DNA from: Petrosia ficiformis
Taxonomy: Eukaryota > Porifera > Demospongiae > Haplosclerida > Petrosiidae
Assembly: GCA_947044365.1 (NCBI GenBank)
Contig: OX345653.1
Span: forward strand, 2,117,501-2,181,500
Reading direction: 5' to 3'
DNA: 64,000 nt
The notes under the pieces were generated by a model. The model was not told the DNA's origin. It did not search any database and was given only the letters and a program-made list of their open reading frames with translations. A program made the translations under genes and the position numbers. Shown in pieces: positions 51,601-64,000 of this stretch (within the stretch, counting starts at the first letter, position 1; the number at the start of each line of letters is the position of its first letter).

Positions 51601-54600
51601 TGTTACAGTAGAGACTATTGTGACAGTAGATACAGTTTTGACATTACAGACAATTGTGATTATAGAAAGTACTGTGAGTGTAGAGAAAATTTTGACAGTA
51701 CAGACAATTGTGACAGTAGAGAATATTGTGACAGTACAAAACTTTGTGATAGTAGAGACTACTGTGACAGTAGAGACAATTGTGACAGTAGAGAATATTG
51801 TGACAGTACAGACAATTGTGACAGTAGAGACTACTGTGACAGTATAGACAATTGTGACCGTAGAGACAATTGTGACAATATAGACTATTGTGACATTAGA
51901 GACTATTTTGACAGTAGAGACTATTGTGAGTATAGAAACTACTGTGACAGCAGTCACCACTGTGACAGTAAAGACAACTGTGACAGTTGAGACTACTGCG
52001 GTGACAGTTGAAACTACTGCCACAATAGACACTAATTTTGACTGTAGAAACTACTGCAACAGCTGTTGCCAACTTTACATTATAGCTACTGCGACAGTTG
52101 AGACTATTCTGACAGTGGAGACTACTGTGAGAGTAGAGAATATTGTGCTATTGTGACTATAGATACTACTGTGACAGCAGTTACCACTGTCGCAGTATTC
52201 TCTAATGTCAGGTGATAATTGCTGTCACAGTAGTCTCTACTCTCACAGTATAGTCTATTGACACAGTAGTCTCTAACTGTCACAGTACTTTCCACTGTCA
52301 CCGCTGTCTCTGCTGTCGCAGTAGTCTGTACTGTTAGAGTAGTCTCTACTGTCACTGTAGTCTCTAATGTCAGAGTTTAGTCTATTGTCAAAATAGTCTC
52401 TACTGTCACAGTAGTCTCTACTGTCACATCACAATAGTCTATACTGTCACCAAAGAGACTATTGTCACAAGAGTTTACTGTCGCAATAGTCTCTACTGTC
52501 ACAATTGTCTCTACTGTCACAATTGTCTCTACTGTAACAGTATTCACTACTGTCACAGTAGAGTCTATTGTCACAGTACTCTCTACTCTCACAGTAGTCT
52601 CTACCGTCACAAGTGCCTATAGTCTCTACTGTCACAACTGTATAGTCACAGTAGTCTCTAACTGTCACTGCAGTCGCTGCTGTAGTAGTAGTCTCTAAAT
52701 GTCACGGTGGTAACTGCTGTCACTGTAGTCTCTACTGTGACAGTAGAGTGTATTGTCACAGAAGTCTCTACTGTCAATCGTCTACTGTCACAATAGTCTT
52801 TAGCTGTCACAGTAGTTTAAACTGTCACTGCAGTCTCTGATGTCGCAGTAGTCTCTAATGTCCCAGTAGTTTCAACTGTCACAGTAGTCTCTACAGTCAC
52901 AAGTGCCTATAGTCTCTTCTGTCACAATAGTCTCTATGGTCACAATAGTCTCAGTAGAGACTACTGTGACAGTAGAGACTACTGTGACAGTGGAGACTAT
53001 TTTGTCCGTAGAGATTATTGTGACAGTGGAGACTATTGTGACTATACAAACTATTGTGACTCTAGAGACTTTAGGCTCTTGTGACAGTATAGACTACTGT
53101 GAGAGTAGACTACTGTGATAGTAGACTCTACGGTGAGAGTAGAGACTACTGTGACAGTAGAGACAATTGTGACAGTGGAATCTATTGTGACAGTCGAGAC
53201 TATTATGACAGTGGAGACTATTTTGATTATAGAGATTACTACGACAGCAGAGACAGCGGTGAATGTTGAAACTTCTGTGACAGTAGAGAAATTTGTGACA
53301 GTAAAGATTATTGTGACTATAGAGTCTACCTCGACAGCAGAGACAGCGGTGACAGTTGAAACTACTGTGACAGAGACTATTTTGTCAGAAACTACTGGCA
53401 GTAGAGACTACTATGACGATAGACTCTACTCTGACAGTATAGACAATGTGACAGTAGAAACTACTTTGACGGTAGACAACTATGATAGTAGGGACTACAG
53501 CGATAGCGGTGACAGTTGAAATTATTGTGACAATAGAGACTGTTCTGACAGTAGAGAATACGGTGACAGCCGTTACCACCGTGATCTCTACTGAAACAGT
53601 AGAGATTATTGTGACAGCGGAGACTACTGTAACTATAGATACTACTATTACAGTAGAGACTATAAGGGACGTGACAGTAGAGACTACTTTGAGAGTAGAG
53701 ACTACTGTTACAGTAGAGACAATTGTGACAGTAGATACAATTTTTACATTAGAGACAATTGTGATTATAGAAAGTACTATGAGTGTAGAGACAATTGTGA
53801 CAGTACAGACAATTGTGACAGTAGAGAATATTGTGACAGTACAAAACTTTGTGATAGTAGAGACTACTGTGACAGTATAGACAATTGTGACAGTAGAGAC
53901 AATTGTGACAGTATAGACTATTGTGACATTAGAGACTATTTTGACAGTAGAGACTATTGTGAGTATAGAAACTACTGTGACAGAAGTCACCACTGTGACA
54001 GTAAAGACAACTGTGACAGTTGAGACTACTGCGGCGACAGTTGAAACTACTGCCACAGTAGACACTAATTTTGACTGTAGAAGCCACCCGCAACAGCTGT
54101 TGCCAACTTTACATTATAGCTACTGCGACAGTTGAGACTATTTTGACAGTAGAGACTACTGTGAGAGTAGAGACTATTGTGACTATAGATACTACTGTAA
54201 AAGCAGTTACCACTGTGACAGTAAAGACAACTGTGACAGTTGAGACTACTGCGACAGCAGAGACTGCGGTGACAGTTGAAACTACCGCCACAGTAGACAA
54301 TAATTTTGACTGTAGAAACTACTGCAACAGCTGTTGCCAACTTTACATTATAGCTACTGCGACAGTTGAGACTATTCTGACAGTGGAGACTACTGTGAGA
54401 GTAGAGACTATTGTGACTATAGATACTACTGTGACAGCAGTTACCACTGTCGCAGTATTCTCTAATGTGTCGGTGGTAATTGGTGTCAAAGTAGTCTCTA
54501 CTCTCACAGTAGAGTCTATTGACACAAGTAGTCTCTAACTGTCACAGTACTTTCCACTGTCACCGCTGTCTCTGCTGTCGCAGTAGTCTCTAGTGTTAGA

Positions 54601-56215
54601 GTAGTCTCTACTGTCACTGTAGTCTCTAATGTCAGAGTTTAGTCTATTGTCACAATAGTCTCTACTGTCACAGCAGTCTCTACTGTGACATCACAATAGT
54701 CTATACTGTCACCGTAGAGACTATAGTCAAAAGAGTCTCTACTGTCCCAATAATCTCTACTGTCACAACAGTCTCTATAGTCACAAAAGTCTCCACTGTC
54801 ACAATAGTCCTTACTGCCAGTGGTAACTGCTGTCACATAGGTATCTATGGCCACAATAGTCTCTACTGTCACAGTAGTCTCTACAGTCAGAGTAGTATCT
54901 ACTCTCGCAGTAGTCTCAAATATCACAGTAGTCTCTACTGTCACGGTAGTCTGTACTGTGACAGTAGAGTCTATTGTCACAGTAGTCTCTACTGTCACAG
55001 TAGTCTCTACTGTCAAAAGTGCCTATAGTCTCTTCTGTCACAATAGTCTCTATGGTCACAATAGTCTCAGTAGAGACTACTGTGACAGTAGAGACAATTG
55101 TGACAGTAGAGACTATTGTGACAGTGGAAACTATTGTGACAGTCGAGACTATTATGACAGTGGCGACTATTTTGATTATAGAGATTACTACGACAGCAGA
55201 GACAGCGATGAATGTTGAAACTTCTGTGACAGTAGAGAAAATGGTGACAGTAAAGATTATTGTGACTATAGAGTTTACTGCGACAGCAGAGACAGCGGTG
55301 ACAGTTGAAACTTCTGTGACAGTTAGGGACTATTTTGTCAGAAGACTACTGGCAGTAGAGACTACTGTGACAATAGACTCTACTGTGACAGTAGACTACT
55401 GTGACAGTAGAAACTACTTTGACGGTAGACAACTGTGATAGTAGAGACTACTGCGATAGCAGATACTGCGGTGACAGTTGAAATTATCGTGACGGTAGAT
55501 ACTGTTGTGACAGTAGAGACTACTGTGACAGCAGTTTCTACCGTGATATAAGAGACTACTGCGACATCTGAGAGTGCAGTGATAGTGGACAATTGTGACT
55601 ATAGATACTACTGTGACTGTAGAGAAAATTGTGACTGTAGAGACTATTGTGAGTGTAGAGACTATTGTGACTATAGAGACAACTGTGACAGTAGAGACAA
55701 ATGTGACAGTGGGGACTATTGTTACTACAGAGAATGTTGTGACTGTAGAGACTACTGGCACTTGTGAAAGTAGAGAATACTTTGAGAGTAGAGACTACTG
55801 TTACAGTAAAGACAAGAGTGACAGTAGATACAATTTTGACATTAGAGACAATTGTGATTAAAGAAAGTACTGTGAGTGTAGAAACAATTGTGACAGTACA
55901 GACAATTGTGACAGTACAGACAATTGTGACAGTACAGACAATTGTGACAGTAGATACAATTTTGACATTAGAGACAATTGTGATTATAGAAAGTACTGTG
56001 AGTGTAGAAACAATGGTGACAGTACAGACAATTGTGACAGTAGAGAATATTGTGACAGTAGAGACTATTGTGACTATAGAGACTACTGTGACAGTATAGA
56101 CAATTGTGACAGTAGAGACAATTGTAACAGTATAGACTATTGTGACATTAGAGACTATTTTGACAGTAGAGACTATTGTGAGTATAGAGACCACTGTGAC
56201 AGAAGTCACCACTGT
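48637..56215. repeat. Higher-order repeat copy A (about 7.6 kb)
   Basis: Opens with GCTACTGTGACAGTAGAGAC, a phrase found again at 56216 and 63847. It contains three F/R block pairs. Agreement with copy B is patchy: 51020-51580 matches at offset 7490, 52903-53505 at about 7349, and 53599-56369 at 7631. From about 53599 onward the two copies look identical in what I could compare. Confidence 0.88.
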
Positions 56216-59200
56216 GCTACTGTGACAGTAGAGACTACTGTGACAGTGGAGACTATTGTGCCCGTAGACATTATTGTGACTGTGGAGACTATTGTGACTA
56301 TACAGACTATTGTGACACTAGAGACTTTAGGCACTTGTGACAGTATAGACTACTGTGAGAGTAGACTACTGCGATAATAGACTCTACTGTGACAGTAGAG
56401 ACTACGGTGGGAGTAGAGACAATTATGACAGTAGATACAGTTGTGACAGTAGAGACTATTGTGAATATAGAAACTACTGAAACAGTAGAGATTATTGTGA
56501 CAGCGGAGACTATTGTGACTATACATACTATTATGACAATAGAGACTATAAGGCAAGTGACAGTAGAGACTACTGTGAGAGTAGAGACTACTGTGATTAT
56601 AGACTCTACTCTGACATTAGAGACTACTGTGACAGTAGAAACTACTTTGACGGTAGACTACTGTGATAGTAGAGACTACTGCGATAGCAGATACTGCAGT
56701 GACAGTTGAAATTATTGTGACAGAAGAGACTGTTTTGACAGTAGAGACTACTATGACAGCAGTTACTACCGTGATATAAGAGACTACTGCGACATCTGAG
56801 ACTGCAGTGACAGTAGACAATTGTGACTATAGAAACTACTGTGACTGTAGAGACAATTGTTGACTGTAGAGACAATTGTGACTGTGGAGACTATTGTGAG
56901 AGTAGGGACTATTGTGACTATAGAGACAACGGTGACAGTAGAGACAATTGTGACAGTGGAGACTATTGTTACTACAAAAACTGTTGTGACTGTAGAGACT
57001 ATAGGCACCGGTGACAGTAGAGACTACTGTATATACAATTTTGACATTAGAGACAATTGTGATTATAGAAAGTACTGACAGTACAGACAATTGTGACAGT
57101 ACAGACAATAGTGACAGTAGAGAATATTGTGACAATAGAGACTATTGTTACTATAGAGACTACTGTGACAGTATAGACAATTGTGACAGTAGAGACAATT
57201 GTGACAGTATAGACTATTGTGACATTGGAGACTATTTTGACAGTAGAGACTATTGTGATTATAGAGACTACTGTGACAGCAGTCACCACTGTGACAGTAA
57301 AGACAACTTTGACAGTTGAGACTACTGAGACAGCAGAGACTGCGACGACAGTTGAAACTACTGCCAGAGTAGACACTAATTTTGACTGTAAAAACTACTG
57401 TAACAGATGTTGCCAACTTTACATTATAGCTATGGCGACAGTTGAGACTATTCTGACAGTAGAGACTACTGTGAGAGTAAAGAGTATTGTGACTATAGAT
57501 ATTACTGTGACAGCAGTTACCACTGTCGCAGTATTCTCTAGTGTCACGGTGGTAATTGCTGTCACAGTAGTCTCTACTCTCACAGTAGAGTCTATTGTCA
57601 CAGTAGTCTCTAACGTTCACAGTACTTTCAACTGTCACCGCTGTTTCTGCTGTCGCAGTAAGTCTCTACTGTTAGAGTAGTCTCTACTGTCACTGTAGTC
57701 TCTACTGTCAGAGTTTAGTCTGTTGTCACAATAGTCTCTACTGTCACAGTAGTCTCTACTGTCACATCACAATAGTCTCTACTTTCACGGTAGAGACTAT
57801 AGTCACAATAGTCACTACTGTCGCAGTAGTCTCTACTTTCACAATTGTCTCTACTGTCACAATTGTCTCTACTGTCACAGTAGTCTCTACTCTCATCACA
57901 ATAGTCTCTACTGTCACAATAGTATCTACTGTCACAGTGGTAACTGCTGTCACAGTATTTACTATAGTCACAATGGTCTCTACTCTCAGAGTAGTCTCAA
58001 CTGTCGCACTAGCTATAATGTGAAGTTGGCAACTGCTGTCGCAGTAGTTTCTACAGTAAAAATTATAGTTTACTGAGGCAGAAGTTTCAACTGTCACAGC
58101 AGTGATTGCTCTCACAGTAGTCTCTATACTCACAATAGTCTCTAATGTCACAATAGTCACCACTGTCACAATAATCTCTACTCTCATAATAGTCTCTACG
58201 GTTACAGTGGTACTGCTGTCACAGTATTCTCTATAGTCACAATAGTCTCTACTGTCGAAATAGTCTCCAATCTCACAATAGTCTATACTGTCACAATAGT
58301 CTCTACTGTCACAATTGTCTATATTGTGACAGTAGTCTCTCAGGTCAGAATAGTCTCTACTGTCACAATAGTCTCTACTGTCACAATTGTCTCTACTGTC
58401 ACAATTGTCTCAGTAAAGACTACTGTGACCGTAGAGACTACTGTGACAGTGGAGACTATTGTCTCCGTAGAGATTATTGTGACAGTGGAGACTATTGTGA
58501 CTATACAGACTATTGTGACACTAGAGTCTTTAGGCTTTTGTGACAGTATAGACTACTGTGAGAGTAGGTTACTGTGATAGTAGACTCTACTCTGAAAGTA
58601 GAGACTACTGTGAGAGTAGAGACAATTGTGACAGTAGATACAGTTTTGACAGTAGAGACTATTGTGAATATAGAAACTACTGTAACAGTAGAGATTATTG
58701 TGATAGTTGAGACTATTATGACTATAGATACTATTATGACAGTAGAGACTATAGGCACGTGAGACAGTAGAGACTACTGTTGACAGTAGAGACTACTGTG
58801 ACAGCAGTTACTACCGTGATATAAGAGACTACTGCGACATCTGAGACTGCAGTGACAGTAGACAATTGTGACTATAGATACTACTGTGACTGTAGAGATA
58901 ATTGTTGACTGTAGAGAAAATTGTGACTGTAGAGACTATTGTGACAGTAGAGACTATTGTGACTATAGAGACAACTGTGACAGTAGAGACAATTGTGACA
59001 GTGGAGACTATTGTTACTGCAGAGACTGTTGTGACTGAAGAGACTACAGGCACTTGTGACAGTAGAGACATCTTTCAGAGTAGAGACTACTGTTACAATA
59101 GAGACTATTGTGACAGTAGATACAGTTTTGACATTACAGACAATGTGATTATAGAAAGTACTGTGAGTGTAGAGAAAATTTTGACAGTACAGACAATTGT

Positions 59201-62200
59201 GACAGTAGAGAATATTGTGACAGTACAAAACTTTGTGATAGTAGAGACTACTGTGACAGTAGAGACAATTGTGACAGTAGAGAAAATTTTGACAGTACAG
59301 ACAATTGTGACAGTAGAGAATATTGTGACAGTACAAAATTTTGTGATAGTAGAGACTACTGTGACAGTAGAGACAATTGTGACAGTAGAGAATATTGTGA
59401 CAGTACAGACAATTGTGACAGTAGAGACTACTGTGACAGTATAGACAATTGTGACAGAAGAGACAATTGTGACAATATAGACTATTGTGACATTAGAGAC
59501 TAATTTGACAGTAGAGACTATTGTGAGTATAGAGACTACTGTGACAGCAGTCACCACTGTGACAGTAAAGACAACTGTGACAGTTGAGACTACTGCGGTG
59601 ACAGTTGAAACTCCTGCCACAATAGACACTAATTTTGACTGTAGAAACTACTGCAACAGCTGTTGCCAACTTTACATTATAGCTACTGCGACAGTTGAGA
59701 CTATTCTGACAGTGGAGACTACTGAGTAGAGACTATTGTGACTATAGATACTACTGTGACAGCAGTTACCACTGTCGCAGTATTCTCTAATGTCACGGTG
59801 GTAATTGCTGTCACAGTAGTCTCTACTCACACAGTAGAGTCAATTGACACAGTAGTCTCTAACTGTCACAATACTTTCCACTGTCACCACTGTCTCTGCT
59901 GTCGCAGTAGTCTCTAGTGTTAGAGTAGTCTCTATATTCACTGTAGTCTCTACCGTCACAAGTGCCTATAGTCTCTACTGTCACAACTGTATAGTCACAG
60001 TAGTCTCTAACTGTCACTGCAGTCGCTGCTGTAGTAGTAGTCTCTAAATGTCACGGTGGTAACTGCTGTCACTGTAGTCTCTACTGTGACAGTAGAGTGT
60101 ATTGTCACAGAAGTCTCTACTGTCAATCGTCTACTGTCACAATAGTCTTTAGCTGTCACAGTAGTTTAAACTGTCACTGCAGTCTCTGATGTCGCAGTAG
60201 TCTCTAATGTCCCAGTAGTTTCAACTGTCACAGTAGTCTCTACAGTCACAAGTGCCTATAGTCTCTTCTGTCACAATAGTCTCTATGGTCACAATAGTCT
60301 CAGTAGAGACTACTGTGACAGTAGAGACTACTGTGACAGTGGAGACTATTTTGTCCGTAGAGATTATTGTGACAGTGGAGACTATTGTGACTATACAAAC
60401 TATTGTGACTCTAGAGACTTTAGGCTCTTGTGACAGTATAGACTACTGTGAGAGTAGACTACTGTGATAGTAGACTCTACGGTGAGAGTAGAGACTACTG
60501 TGACAGTAGAGACAATTGTGACATTAGAGACTATTGTGACAGTGGAATCTATTGTGACAGTCGAGACTATTATGACAGTGGAGACTATTTTGATTATAGA
60601 GATTACTACGACAGCAGAGACAGCGGTGAATGTTGAAACTTCTGTGACAGTAGAGAAATTTGTGACAGTAAAGATTATTGTGACTATAGAGTCTACCTCG
60701 ACAGCAGAGACAGCGGTGACAGTTGAAACTACTGTGACAGAGACTATTTTGTCAGAAACTACTGGCAGTAGAGACTACTATGACGATAGACTCTACTCTG
60801 ACAGTATAGACAATGTGACAGTAGAAACTACTTTGACGGTAGACAACTATGATAGTAGGGACTACAGCGATAGCGGTGACAGTTGAAATTATTGTGACAA
60901 TAGAGACTGTTCTGACAGTAGAGAATACGGTGACAGCCGTTACCACCGTGATATAAAAGACTACTTCGACATCTGAGACTACTCTGAGAGTAGAGACTAC
61001 TGTGACAGTGGAGACTATTGTGCCCGTACAGATTATTGTGACAGTGGAGACTATTGTGACTATACAGACTATTGTGACACTAGAGACTTTAGGCACTTGT
61101 GACACTATAGACTACTGTGAGAGTAGACTACTGTGAATAATAGACTCTACTGTGACAGAAGAGACTACGGTGAGAGTAGAGACAATTATGACAGTAGAGA
61201 ATATTGTGAATATAGAAACTACTGAAACAGTAGAGATTATTGTGACAGCGGAGACTACTGTAACTATAGATACTACTATTACAGTAGAGACTATAAGGGA
61301 CGTGACAGTAGAGACTACTTTGAGAGTAGAGACTACTGTTACAGTAGAGACAATTGTGACAGTAGATACAATTTTTACATTAGAGACAATTGTGATTATA
61401 GAAAGTACTATGAGTGTAGAGACAATTGTGACAGTACAGACAATTGTGACAGTAGAGAATATTGTGACAGTACAAAACTTTGTGATAGTAGAGACTACTG
61501 TGACAGTATAGACAATTGTGACAGTAGAGACAATTGTGACAGTATAGACTATTGTGACATTAGAGACTATTTTGACAGTAGAGACTATTGTGAGTATAGA
61601 AACTACTGTGACAGAAGTCACCACTGTGACAGTAAAGACAACTGTGACAGTTGAGACTACTGCGGCGACAGTTGAAACTACTGCCACAGTAGACACTAAT
61701 TTTGACTGTAGAAGCCACCCGCAACAGCTGTTGCCAACTTTACATTATAGCTACTGCGACAGTTGAGACTATTTTGACAGTAGAGACTACTGTGAGAGTA
61801 GAGACTATTGTGACTATAGATACTACTGTAAAAGCAGTTACCACTGTGACAGTAAAGACAACTGTGACAGTTGAGACTACTGCGACAGCAGAGACTGCGG
61901 TGACAGTTGAAACTACCGCCACAGTAGACAATAATTTTGACTGTAGAAACTACTGCAACAGCTGTTGCCAACTTTACATTATAGCTACTGCGACAGTTGA
62001 GACTATTCTGACAGTGGAGACTACTGTGAGAGTAGAGACTATTGTGACTATAGATACTACTGTGACAGCAGTTACCACTGTCGCAGTATTCTCTAATGTG
62101 TCGGTGGTAATTGGTGTCAAAGTAGTCTCTACTCTCACAGTAGAGTCTATTGACACAAGTAGTCTCTAACTGTCACAGTACTTTCCACTGTCACCGCTGT

Positions 62201-63846
62201 CTCTGCTGTCGCAGTAGTCTCTAGTGTTAGAGTAGTCTCTACTGTCACTGTAGTCTCTAATGTCAGAGTTTAGTCTATTGTCACAATAGTCTCTACTGTC
62301 ACAGCAGTCTCTACTGTGACATCACAATAGTCTATACTGTCACCGTAGAGACTATAGTCAAAAGAGTCTCTACTGTCCCAATAATCTCTACTGTCACAAC
62401 AGTCTCTATAGTCACAAAAGTCTCCACTGTCACAATAGTCCTTACTGCCAGTGGTAACTGCTGTCACATAGGTATCTATGGCCACAATAGTCTCTACTGT
62501 CACAGTAGTCTCTACAGTCAGAGTAGTATCTACTCTCGCAGTAGTCTCAAATATCACAGTAGTCTCTACTGTCACGGTAGTCTGTACTGTGACAGTAGAG
62601 TCTATTGTCACAGTAGTCTCTACTGTCACAGTAGTCTCTACTGTCAAAAGTGCCTATAGTCTCTTCTGTCACAATAGTCTCTATGGTCACAATAGTCTCA
62701 GTAGAGACTACTGTGACAGTAGAGACAATTGTGACAGTAGAGACTATTGTGACAGTGGAAACTATTGTGACAGTCGAGACTATTATGACAGTGGCGACTA
62801 TTTTGATTATAGAGATTACTACGACAGCAGAGACAGCGATGAATGTTGAAACTTCTGTGACAGTAGAGAAAATGGTGACAGTAAAGATTATTGTGACTAT
62901 AGAGTTTACTGCGACAGCAGAGACAGCGGTGACAGTTGAAACTTCTGTGACAGTTAGGGACTATTTTGTCAGAAGACTACTGGCAGTAGAGACTACTGTG
63001 ACAATAGACTCTACTGTGACAGTAGACTACTGTGACAGTAGAAACTACTTTGACGGTAGACAACTGTGATAGTAGAGACTACTGCGATAGCAGATACTGC
63101 GGTGACAGTTGAAATTATCGTGACGGTAGATACTGTTGTGACAGTAGAGACTACTGTGACAGCAGTTTCTACCGTGATATAAGAGACTACTGCGACATCT
63201 GAGAGTGCAGTGATAGTGGACAATTGTGACTATAGATACTACTGTGACTGTAGAGAAAATTGTGACTGTAGAGACTATTGTGAGTGTAGAGACTATTGTG
63301 ACTATAGAGACAACTGTGACAGTAGAGACAAATGTGACAGTGGGGACTATTGTTACTACAGAGAATGTTGTGACTGTAGAGACTACTGGCACTTGTGAAA
63401 GTAGAGAATACTTTGAGAGTAGAGACTACTGTTACAGTAAAGACAAGAGTGACAGTAGATACAATTTTGACATTAGAGACAATTGTGATTAAAGAAAGTA
63501 CTGTGAGTGTAGAAACAATTGTGACAGTACAGACAATTGTGACAGTACAGACAATTGTGACAGTACAGACAATTGTGACAGTAGATACAATTTTGACATT
63601 AGAGACAATTGTGATTATAGAAAGTACTGTGAGTGTAGAAACAATGGTGACAGTACAGACAATTGTGACAGTAGAGAATATTGTGACAGTAGAGACTATT
63701 GTGACTATAGAGACTACTGTGACAGTATAGACAATTGTGACAGTAGAGACAATTGTAACAGTATAGACTATTGTGACATTAGAGACTATTTTGACAGTAG
63801 AGACTATTGTGAGTATAGAGACCACTGTGACAGAAGTCACCACTGT
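56216..63846. repeat. Higher-order repeat copy B (7631 bp)
   Basis: Second copy of the unit starting at 48637. Relative to copy A it carries an extra 18-bp unit at about 60509 and 264 bases (within about 60952-61215) that copy A lacks near 53583. From 61230 to the window end it matches 53599-56369 at a constant offset of 7631. Confidence 0.9.
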
Positions 63847-64000
63847 GCTACTGTGACAGTAGAGACTACTGTGACAGTGGAGACTATTGTGCCCGTAGAC
63901 ATTATTGTGACTGTGGAGACTATTGTGACTATACAGACTATTGTGACACTAGAGACTTTAGGCACTTGTGACAGTATAGACTACTGTGAGAGTAGACTAC
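63847..64000. repeat. Start of a third higher-order copy
   Basis: The opening phrase of the unit recurs at 63847. The last 154 bases of the window match 56216-56369, so the array continues beyond the window. Confidence 0.88.

Larger units (their letters stand above)
48174..64000. repeat. 18-bp minisatellite, alternating-polarity blocks
   Basis: Forward (F) and complement (R) blocks alternate: F 48174-49531, R to 50920, F to 52184, R to 52950, F to 54444, R to 55067, F to 57520, R to 58410, F to 59769, R to 60300, F to 62075, R to 62698, F to the window end. Every F-to-R change carries ACCACTGTCGCAGTATTCTC (the CACTG at 49532, 52185, 54445, 57521, 59770, 62076). Every R-to-F change carries GTCTCAGTAGAGAC or GTCTCAGTAAAGAC (the CAG at 50921, 52952, 55068, 58411, 60301, 62699). 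The blocks themselves are repeated as the higher-order units listed separately. Confidence 0.93.

Noticed and set aside
41526..64000. Dozens of long open frames coding TVETTV, VVSTVT, DSRDYC or SLYCHN repeats
   Set aside because: They are the possible readings of an 18-bp unit in which four of six frames have no stop. Overlapping frames on both strands are equally open, so they do not indicate selected proteins.
41646..64000. CRISPR-like direct repeats
   Set aside because: There is no repeat-spacer alternation, the units are contiguous and degenerate, and the sequence is eukaryotic.
26576..64000. Telomeric DNA
   Set aside because: No TTAGGG-type or similar short G-rich repeat is present. 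The region could still be subtelomeric, but nothing here shows it.

Overview
This is an intron-containing, AT-rich eukaryotic sequence. The only recognisable genes are those of animal-type DNA transposons, and I see no conserved host gene, rRNA or tRNA anywhere in the 64 kb. The introns I can place inside transposon genes are uniformly about 48-63 nt (4786-4843, 5398-5453, 5925-5986, 6167-6229, 6494-6556, 15367-15426, 19155-19208, 19271-19318, 19404-19455). That suggests a compact-intron invertebrate, perhaps a sponge or another early-branching marine animal. The taxon is an inference, not something the sequence proves.

Layout: (1) 1-9480 and 10099-26575 are two direct copies of one segmental duplication. 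Each copy is an AT-rich block, then a TIR transposon of one family, then a G-poor tetranucleotide block. Copy 1 carries a 3.35 kb DUF7869-like transposon (4345-7693) with 36-bp TIRs, and its six-exon gene is interrupted by one visible stop. (2) Copy 2 was hit by further elements: a 655-bp TTAA element (12232-12886), a 7.1 kb CACTA/EnSpm element (13134-20231) with three gene regions, and a 1.0 kb internally deleted piggyBac (21765-22770). The piggyBac is nested in a truncated relative of the DUF7869-like family (21254-23399). For the 655-bp and CACTA insertions, copy 1 preserves the empty target site. (3) 23400-26575 is a G-poor 4- and 9-bp microsatellite field. (4) 26576-41645 is about 15 kb of a degenerate 21-bp minisatellite. 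(5) 41646-64000 is about 22 kb of a degenerate 18-bp minisatellite that alternates orientation block by block. From 48637 it is organised as a higher-order repeat of about 7.6 kb, with starts at 48637, 56216 and 63847.

The most unusual object is the 18-bp array. Its unit, GTGACAGTAGAGACTACT, is quasi-palindromic, with two dyad axes per unit, so its reverse complement differs at only 4 of 18 positions. The array switches strand polarity at least 15 times. From 48.6 kb on, the switches occur at recurring, nearly identical junction sequences. Four of its six reading frames lack stops by construction, so the many long ORFs there (TVETTV-, VVSTVT-, DSRDYC-like) are by-products of period and composition, not evidence of proteins.

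Taken together the window looks like a transposon-rich, satellite-rich heterochromatic region (pericentromeric, subtelomeric or similar). Nothing here shows a functioning gene system.
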